Origin: Paraphysomonas bandaiensis | Lineage: Eukaryota; Chrysophyceae | Direction: 5' to 3' | Assembly: GCA_965644295.1 (NCBI GenBank) | Contig: CBFFRP010000268.1 | Coordinates: forward strand, 51,391 to 115,390 | Length of the DNA stretch: 64,000 nt | In this document: one piece after another, positions 54,618 through 64,000 of the stretch | Position numbering within the stretch: the stretch's first letter is position 1 | How the letters are laid out: the number at the start of each line of letters is the position of its first letter | The notes under the pieces: model-generated | Told to the model about the DNA's origin: nothing | Seen by the model: only the letters and a program-made list of their open reading frames with translations | Database searches by the model: none | Translations under genes and position numbers: made by a program

Positions 54618-56494
54618 CTACACAGGAACGAGTAACCTTTTCCGATAACTCGCTGAGAATAGCGGTATAATAGACTTTAAAAAGCGACTTATATATCGAC
54701 CATGGTTACCAGGTAAACTACGTCTGAATGACGCGTGTCTGCTTATATTTTGGAGTCGAGTCATAAGTTTCATACTGCAATGTTGGGCGTTATGCTTTCG
54801 ATATCGACTACTATTTCTATTCTTGGATAGGGGCAGATGTTCGCCAAATATGCTACCCGACTCAGCAGAAGGTATCTTGTAGTGCAACACTACGCCCCGG
54901 CGTAAATCGACAACATAAGGACTTCGATTCCAGCTGCCAGACACACGCGGCTCAAGCATTGTCAAATAATGTGTATAAAACATTCCGACAGCTTCTGAAC
55001 GCATGATTAGTTTTCCCTCGTAATCAGGTCCCACTTTTCCTCGGCTACCCCATGACATTACCCGTGGGGAGCGAATATCATACGCAGATGTGTGTGTCTT
55101 GTTTAGAGTAGTAGCCGGGAGTGATAAGGCAGATCGACAATCTGTCACAAATAACGGTAAGAAATAGACTGCACTGAGAGATGGCCTGGTACGAGCTATT
55201 TCGTCCACAAGATCGTGAAGCGTTTCCACGCGCGAGCCACTATATGTCATGGAAAGATCGAAAGCCTACGATTGCAGAGACAAATTGGGATCATATGTTG
55301 CTAATGGTTTAGTGTATATGCATATTTTGCTAGTATTCATAGATATCTTTATTACCAGAAATTCATCATCATCCACATGTGCCATCCACTGACTTGTGCT
55401 TTTATATCTAGAATAGCACGACGCGAGTGCAGCGGTCTGGGAAATCGCCCGCGGGGGATTGAAATAACTGTAATAAAGATTTTTACATTGTAAACTATAT
55501 ATGATAACATAAACACTTGCTTCAATTCGTTTGTAACAGGATCTTTGTATCCCACCCAGCGTCCACTTGCCATTCCTTCAACGCAATTCTTATATGCCCA
55601 ACGTACTACAGTCACAATATGTTCATCAATATAATCTGACAAGACGCTACTTAAAAGTGTAGTAGTAGGAGTGTCATTGGGTGAAGTATCATAAAGAAAA
55701 AAGTGTTCTACTCCGAGAGCAATGTGAAACTCCAACCATTCAACAAGCTCTTCCCGTGACGCTCGGGCTGTTGCAGTACAAATAGAAAGCTTATACATAT
55801 ACGACGCTGACCGGTTTAGAAATAAGCGTTCCGTATGTGGCAGTGGTGGAGAGGATATTTTACTAGGGTTCCAATCACGTAGATCACATACAGGAAATTC
55901 GACAGTGGCGTATTCGTTGTATTTACACACAGCGTCAGGAAAGCATCTGTGCAACTTGATCATATCCCAACCCTCAATTGTTTTTCCTTGTTTAGTAGGC
56001 ACAGGACACCTCACTTGGTAAGTAGAAATATCAACTTGATTGAACCCTTTCACGGGGAAAGATGTTGACTCGCCTACTATGTGCTTATCACTAGAGTTGA
56101 TAAATACACAGTGCATCGATTGTCCCAGTATATCTGCCCCGTCAAATTTCCCTCTGGATACATAATTATACATGTCATCGGCATAAACTAATATATTGCT
56201 AGTATTTCCATAGGCAAGCTGTGACTGATATTCTGGAAATAACTGCAAAAGCTTCTGCCATACGTTTAATTTAAACTTACAGGCATTTCTGGACACCGCT
56301 GTGGCCTCCACAACATTACTAGAAGACAGATGTGCATCCCATATCCATGGGATATGATGAAGGGGTGGTTCAGTAGGAAAAGTTATGTTGTTTTGATAAA
56401 TACAGAAAGCTCCATTGAGTTCATTGCTCTATGTGTTCAGTATGACAGCAGATAACACTGTGTAGAGTGTATATGTAGAGGATATAAGCATCAT
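54618..56494 (-). CDS. GT92-family (DUF23) glycosyltransferase, N-terminus interrupted by an in-frame TAG
   Basis: Exons: 56428 (or 56494)-55509, 55467-55356, 55265-54618; about 560 codons from 56428. Core features: LSICTATARASREELVEWLE, HIALGVEHFFLYDTSPNDTP, then across the first intron ALASCYSRY and WMAHVDDDEFL (the DxD metal/nucleotide-sugar site), and FYTHYLTM / VVLHYKI in the last exon. These match GT92 galactosyltransferases of the Golgi. Upstream, an ATG at 56494 opens MMLISSTYTLYTVLSAVILN, a plausible signal anchor in the same frame, but a TAG at 56429-56431 separates it from the body. Either a short unseen splice removes it, the first exon lies elsewhere, or this copy is broken. Downstream exons keep phase and look intact. 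Confidence 0.75.
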
Positions 56495-57036
56495 GGGCAG
56501 ATATTACTATGAGGGTAATATGTGACCATGATGCGATGATAGAGATTAGCTTGATTAGAGATATGAAAGTGACCCAGTTGTAATGATGTTAAGGAGATAG
56601 TAGCGTATATATGATCATCCAGTGCTTATGATGGACACTCCTGCTGTACATGTAATAGACCATAGATCTAAAAACCAAAGATTTTAGAGGTTCAGTGTTC
56701 CAGAAAATAGATTTCTTACAATGGTCTGTACACATTTTCAGCAGTTTTAACGAACTCCACAGCAAAAAGTATACTTTTCCTCCTATCTTTTCCACATTTT
56801 TCGACAGCAATACTAGAGATACTGTTGTATGTATAGAAAGTACTGTATAGCTTCTAGAAGAGGAAAAACAGGCCAAAATTGACTTCTATTTTTCTATACG
56901 ATCCAATACATACATAACTCTACCATACAATCTAGCAGCAGTAGGTGATAATATCAGTAGAAACATCATCCAACACTGTCATTATCTTAGTGATCTTAAT
57001 ACTTACATTAACTTACATAGAAAACAAAGTAAAATC
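56495..57036. promoter_or_regulatory. Divergent spacer (GT92 / FKBP-TPR-Cyp)
   Basis: 542 bp. Contains CTCCTGCTGTACATGTAATA (56639-56658) and GAAAGTACTGTATAGCTTC (56837-56855), weak members of the 5' spacer motif class. An open stretch at 56589-56876 on the minus strand has no domain support. Confidence 0.3.
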
Positions 57037-58595
57037 ATGTCAGAATTTAATACTGATGGATATGTGGATATTAGTGGTGATGGGGGTCTTCTTAAGAAGA
57101 TATTAACAGAGGGATCAGGTGATAGTCCTCAGCCAGGAGATGAGGTGGTTGCACACTATACAGGGACTCTTGATAATGGAGATGAGTTCGATAGTTCACG
57201 TAAACGTGGTAGAGAGTTTAAGTTTACTATTGGACAAGGCAATGTAATTAAAGGATGGGATGTGGGGTTTGCTACTATGAAGAAAGGGGAAAGAGCGATG
57301 CTACGATGTCGTTCAGATTATGCATATGGAGATAGTGGACAAGGGAGTATTCCTGCTGGAGCTACTTTGAATTTTGATGCAGAGTTGATTAGTTTTGGTC
57401 CAAAGAAGAAGGAGAGGTGGGAAATGACTGAAGAGGAAAGAATTGCTGAAGCCACTGCAGATAAAGAAAAAGGTTCAGAAGCCTTTAAGGCAGGAAACTA
57501 TACGGAAGCCTTCCATCTGTATGCCCAGGCAGCTGAAATGCTGGAGGATGTTGATGAAGGTGAAGATTTATGGGTGACTTGTCAAGTCAACGCGTCGATG
57601 GTGAGTAGATGTGTGTCATCGACACATAAATGTGACTCATTATTTTACCTAGACACAACTTAAAGTCAATAACTACCCCAGTGCTGCTGAACGCGCCACC
57701 TTTGCGCTGAAAAAAGATCCAAATAACTTGAAAGCGCTGTATCGACGTGGGCTTGCCAGGAACCACATGGGACTTTGTGACGAAGCGCTCGATGATCTCA
57801 ACCGCGCCCTAAGCATCGACCCGGACAATAAGCCCGTAAAGGTTGAGATCGCAAAAGCCAAAAAAGCAATTGCAGCGGCCAAAAAGAAAGCAAAGGCTAC
57901 CTACGGTGGTATGTTCTCTAAGATATCTATGTATGATGATAAAGAGGTTCCTGCTGCTGCTGTGATCTCATCCGCATCGAACAAGAAGGTGAGTTTGGTG
58001 TGCTGATATTATTTACACCTAAGTGGTTGTATAGGCATTCTTTGACATCACGATTGGTGATGAACCTGCCGGAAGAATTGTAATGGAACTTTATAACAGC
58101 GTTACACCAAAGACGGCCGAGAACTTTTTGGCACTCTGTCGTGGTGATCGTGGAACTGCTTCTACTGGCCAGCCGCTTCATTACAAGGGCAGTACATTCC
58201 ACCGTGTAATTAGTGGATTCATGATTCAGGGTGGAGACTTTACACGTGGAGATGGTACCGGTGGAGAGTCTATCTATGGAGCCAAATTTGCCGACGAGAA
58301 TTTTACTGTAAAACATACCCAAGAAGGATTGTTGTCCATGGCCAACGCTGGACCAGGAACCAACGGCTCACAATTCTTCATCACAGCGGGCCCCACTCCT
58401 CACTTGGATGGAAAGCACGTTGTTTTCGGTCGTGTGATAGAAGGTATGGATGTCGTGCGGGCTATTGAAGATACGGAGACTGGGGAGAATGATAGACCAC
58501 TAAAGCCTTGCGTTATTGCTGATTGTGGTGAACTGCCGATGGAAGCCGATGGTGAAACTCCAGAACCTATGGAGGAGACAGCTGCGACTGCTTAA
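57037..58595 (+). CDS. Dual-family immunophilin: FKBP - TPR - cyclophilin fusion
   Basis: Three exons: 57037-57600, 57653-57988, 58035-58595; 486 aa. An FKBP domain (about 15-120) keeps the active-site residues: [36 protein letters not shown] block follows (about 135-275; [40 protein letters not shown]), with a basic end suited to calmodulin or Hsp90-type partners. The cyclophilin domain (about 300-465) keeps the catalytic Arg-Phe-Gln ([15 protein letters not shown]) and NGSQFFIT; the cyclosporin-contact Trp is His ([11 protein letters not shown]), as in CyP40, so drug binding should be weak. Both domains are peptidyl-prolyl isomerases. The same domain order is known from Toxoplasma and few other organisms. 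Confidence 0.93.
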
Positions 58596-59110
58596 GAGCA
58601 ACTGTTGTCCGTATGCTCTTAATTTAGCGCTTTGCTTGTCGCAATTTAACGTAAATAATAACTTTATATATACGTCGTAACAGTGGCAGAATCTAGAGTG
58701 TAGGGGGTAATTCGAAGTTTTACGATAATTACAACATCAATCGTATATAAAATGCTTTAGATATACGTATATACGAATGCAACCAGTTTGAAGAAATTCC
58801 GTTAGAAAGTAGAATGAAGATATTAACTCGTTAGCATCAATACGTGTGGAAATCGCTTGTTCAATGTTCAATATAAAATTATGACACATTCATGGAGCGG
58901 TTATCCATATCCTAGCTATATCCTGTATGACACGAAATATAACTGTATTCTTTTGGATATTTATTTAGAATCTTTTAATAAGAACCTAGTTTTGATAGCT
59001 AATCACAGTATTAAAGATGCAAATCACGTTATTGTTATTACTTAGTAGACAATATGCGTAAGCACTTTTAGGAGTACTCAAATAATGGATTTTCATAATA
59101 TCATAGCACC
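58596..59110. other. Convergent spacer, nothing recognised
   Basis: 515 bp of AT-rich sequence between two gene ends. No repeat or gene seen. Confidence 0.5.
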
Positions 59111-61079
59111 TTATCCATGGTGACTATTTATGCTATTCTTCGGAAACATAGAAATATTACTCACAGAATTTATCGCGGAGCTGCTTTCTTTATCAACTAC
59201 AATTTCTTTCATGGACGACACAACGGTAAAACGAGTTTCCGCGAGTGCAACAAACTCGTCATTTCGTAAGAGAATCGCTTTGTACTCTCCAACTGTAGGT
59301 AGTTGCTTTGAGAACACTTTCGAGTCCTTCAGAGAAACTCTAAATTTCCCACTAAATTTTGCCCCAGTGTAAAAATTTCCTATGATACAAATATAACGCG
59401 ACAAAGGAATAATCATACAAATACTAACCAATGAAGCCCCCAAGATCAACATTCGAGGCCTCATATATGGCCACCCAGTCCATTCTATTCCCTGGGGTAT
59501 GTTCCCAGCATAGAATAACCTCCCCGTTTAGAGGAACGACCGGGGTATGCACCCATAATCTGGGAACTACATGGGGAGCTACAACCGCAAATACAACTCT
59601 GGCAAGTTCTTCGCCCTCGCCTTCTGACTTAGAGGAGAGGAGAACTGCTTCGTATTCACCAGGTGATAGAGTGTACGACCCAAACCGAATTTTTCGTCTG
59701 TACGAAAGTTTTTCATTGTATAGGCCAGTGATGGCCTCACTCGCCGGTCGGTCTGCATATATGTGATATCAGTATTTAAGTATGAGGAAATGGAAAACAC
59801 TCACGCGCAAGGACAAGAACCACACTCCATGAGTCACCTACTGGTACACTGAGGTATACGTTGATATCCTCACCAATCATTACTCGGCGACGAGTTACAG
59901 CGATCATTGGTACGGCCTCTATTGGGGTTAATCTAACAGTGGCAACAACAGCACTGTGGTCTGAGGGCCAAGTATAGGGCGTGTCACTCTTGAGGTGGTC
60001 GTCAATGCGAGCATTGTCACTTGAGATAGATGGTAGGTCATCTACAACTTCGCAAGATACAACCTCTATACAAGGAGTCGTCCATATAAAATCAATGCGG
60101 TCCATGAGCTCATTGGTCACTGGTACTGGCGCCGGTTGTCCTGGAGTATGTGTGATTCCAGGCAAGGCTGTTGGAGATGGATTCACCAGACGATATGAAT
60201 CTTGCAAGCCTGCATCTTCCATTTTCTTTGTTATCGGCCATTCAATTGGAAACTGAATCTGCGGCTGACTTCCAACTGTTTCCGGTGTATAATCTAAATG
60301 ACTTGGAGTATTGAAGTCCCCGGTTACAAATAAGGGAATATTTTCGCTGGATGATTAGATAAGTATTGTACTTTCATCCACTGAGAAATATTGGGAATAA
60401 CTTACCGTACAAGAGGCTCCAGGCCACTTACAAGAGCATTCACATCATCCCCACGAATTTCTTCTTCCAACTTCACAATTTCGTCTGCAGTTTTTCCGGC
60501 TACTACAAAGTCTGGACCATAAGGGTCACTAGGTAGGTGTGTGTTAGAAAATGCTATCATACGATCAGGTTTGACAAGAACCCACGCATGAATACAATCA
60601 GGATCCAACCCACTAATACTGTACTCCCCTGATCCATGAGCCGTGCGCATACCACGTCCAGAGTTGAACAATGGAAAACGAGATATGATGTACCTACGAT
60701 CATCCACATACGGCATGCCTGCAAGTTCTGCAATGGCATACAAATTAGCATCCGGCTCTTGAATGCCCACAATATCAGCACCACATTCGACAATAGCTCT
60801 GGCTGTATCCTCAATATTGACCTGATCACCTGTAAATCATGACTGTATTACAGTATATCCATAGATCCATATGAGATCCTCACCTCCATACCATACATTA
60901 AATGTCATTATCCTCAATTGCATTGTAGCCTCTGGATCATATTCATCTCTCTCATTCAGTGTATCTGTCGTATGTCTCTGTGTATCTGTAGATGTCCTTG
61001 ATCTAACTCTCTTATTGTCTACTGACACAAAGAACGATTGTATCACCTCATACCAATTTTTATTTCCTTCACTTTCCAT
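59111..61079 (-). CDS. Endonuclease/exonuclease/phosphatase (EEP) family protein with C-terminal beta-sandwich repeats
   Basis: Five exons: 61079-60884, 60829-60406, 60346-59805, 59752-59429, 59379-59111; 584 aa. After ~55 polar residues comes the EEP metallo-hydrolase fold: IMTFNVWYGG, DIVGIQEPDAN (metal-binding Glu), NTHLPSDPYGPD, VTGDFNTPSH (catalytic Asp) and WPSDHSAVVATV (catalytic His), about 55-360. These residues match an active enzyme of the DNase I/sphingomyelinase/inositol phosphatase superfamily. Residues ~370-575 hold two or three related beta-rich units, each with a G-E-Y-x-A-(V/I)-L-L strand (SPGEYEAVLLSS; VGEYKAILLRND) and a WVAIYE segment. No signal peptide. The substrate cannot be told; the extra module may bind lipid or protein. 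Confidence 0.87.
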
Positions 61080-63125
<2,046 letters not shown>

Positions 63126-63517
63126 ATGATTGATTTACTTCAAGAGATTGGACGGAGGCATCAGAGGCTCAAAGAGGTCAGTGTGTGTGTGTGTCAGTCT
63201 GTCTGTTAATGCGGTAGTCAACTACTATCAATATAGAAAATACACAGCACACGTATTCCTCTCTCACCAGCAGGACAAAAATTTATGGGTACGTGTATTA
63301 GGACATATAATGTGTCCTTATTACAGTATCTGTTACAGGATTCGTATATTTTTGTATACCAGTGTTGATTGGGGGCTGCTTATGGAACTGGCAGAGTAGT
63401 ATTTCCGAAAGAAATCTTCAGGAACGCCTTCAACAACAGAATGTAGATGTATATCCCGGAACTCAGGAACAAAACAAAGCATTTCAAAAAGTCTTGGACA
63501 AAACTCAACCTAAATAA
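63126..63517 (+). CDS. Small single-pass membrane protein, 97 aa
   Basis: Three exons: 63126-63176, 63237-63288, 63327-63517; phases agree. N-terminus MIDLLQEIGRRHQRLKE, then a basic stretch (KIHSTRIPLSPAGQKFM), one hydrophobic helix (VYFCIPVLIGGCLW) and a Gln-rich helical tail (NLQERLQQQNVDVYPGTQEQ) ending KTQPK. The size and layout resemble accessory subunits of organelle membrane complexes, but I do not recognise the family. An alternative acceptor 12 nt downstream in the third exon gives a form shorter by four residues in the same frame. Confidence 0.6.
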
Positions 63518-64000
63518 ACACACTCTTCCTCACATAGCCATAGATTTAATTGAAAATAGTTTTCATGTACCAATAGATATATGATTTAATAATAGTAATA
63601 ATGATACTCGTATTCAAATTTAAATATGGTTTTTACTTCGACTTTGTACCTAGCTTGTATCATTATATTATGTTTTCTTAGTATTGGCATTGTTCCAATA
63701 TGTTCCAATAGATCTACAAGCACAAGAATTCTGGTGCAAACACATACTATAACTGAACACAGAATGGTCTATTTAGTTAAAGTAGTAATTGTGTATGTTG
63801 AGTTGTAGTAAAAGTAGAGTGGAGTAACTAGAAGTGAATGTCTTATTATAAGTAATAGGCATTTAAGAGTCAGCATTTAACTCTGATATCCTACTAATTA
63901 ACGCTACAAAAGCTACCAAGGTGTAGCCAATTCAACTCAATATTCCGGAAGCCGTTGAGGTGGACCTATCCCGGATGCCTGTTTAGCAATACGTAACTGG
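63518..64000. other. 3' flank with AT-rich sequence and repeat R1 copy c
   Basis: No gene recognised. 63840-63990 is a partial R1 copy; the window ends just after it. Confidence 0.5.
63840..63990. repeat. Dispersed repeat R1, copy c (partial)
   Basis: Shares TCTTATTATAAGTAATAGGC, AAGAGTCAGCATTTAACTCT, GATATCCTACTAATTAACGC and TACAAAAGCTACCAAGGTG with 48085-48200, and CCCGGATGCCTGTTTA with 6933-7225/48330-48350. The middle of the element is deleted relative to copy b. Confidence 0.6.

Overview
This is a 64 kb window of eukaryotic nuclear DNA from a unicellular alga or closely related protist. The evidence is genes split by short GT-AG introns (mostly about 45-130 nt), eukaryote-only families (HAT1, RRP36, p115/USO1, a Qc-SNARE, TRAF-type zinc fingers), and AT-rich spacers full of microsatellites and MITE-like repeats. 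An adenylate kinase at 39323-40102 starts with a signal peptide followed by an S-S-F junction. That is the phenylalanine-at-+1 hallmark of plastid import in red-plastid algae such as stramenopiles and cryptophytes, so I lean to a heterokont-type alga. This rests on a single protein. No operons, CRISPR arrays, rRNA or tRNA genes were seen. All exon/intron models are my own readings; every junction keeps phase.

Layout. 1-312: truncated minus-strand gene. 902-6491 (+): SEL1L3-like membrane protein. 7869-8554 (-): secreted glutathione peroxidase. 9532-10900 (-): histone acetyltransferase HAT1. 11310-12849 (+): zinc-finger/IQ/WW protein. 13885-15782 (+): Golgi-type glycosyltransferase with a PAN domain. 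16783-17964 (+): MHYT membrane sensor. 20025-20840 (-): unknown protein. 20962-23532 (-): PH-CaMK-EF-hand kinase. 24141-25592 (+): MFS carrier. 26444-27472 (-): tandem p25-alpha protein. 27832-28918 (+): SRAP/HMCES. 30197-31411 (+): TRAF-type protein. 32383-34822 (+): HET-like protein. 35949-37118 (-): RRP36. 37591-38764 (+): syntaxin-6-like SNARE. 39323-40102 (-): plastid adenylate kinase. 40700-47197 (+): very long p115/USO1. 49292-50035 (-): mitochondrial membrane protein. 50478-51245 (+): 3-methyladenine glycosylase I. 52019-52462 (-): small HSP. 53007-54169 (+): TauE/SafE transporter. 54618-56494 (-): GT92 glycosyltransferase with an in-frame stop. 57037-58595 (+): FKBP-TPR-cyclophilin. 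59111-61079 (-): EEP phosphatase. 61333-62988: giant tetranucleotide microsatellite. 63126-63517 (+): 97-aa membrane protein.

Genes largely alternate in strand, giving divergent (5'-5') and convergent (3'-3') spacers, and the two kinds differ. Divergent spacers carry CATA microsatellites and repeated TATACAGCAGTA/TACTGCTGTATA words. Convergent spacers carry the transposon-like repeats, including a nested MITE with a 9-bp target duplication and a CAGG-ended MITE.

Several proteins fit secretory-pathway work (SEL1L3-like, p115, Qc-SNARE, two glycosyltransferases). Others fit genome maintenance (HMCES, Tag, HAT1), calcium signalling (kinase, IQ proteins) and protein folding (FKBP-TPR-Cyp, Hsp20). 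I see no gene cluster that forms a single pathway. The most unusual items are the 1.65 kb purine-pyrimidine-alternating satellite, the 5'-spacer motif, the HET-like protein beside a TRAF-like protein, and several rare domain fusions.
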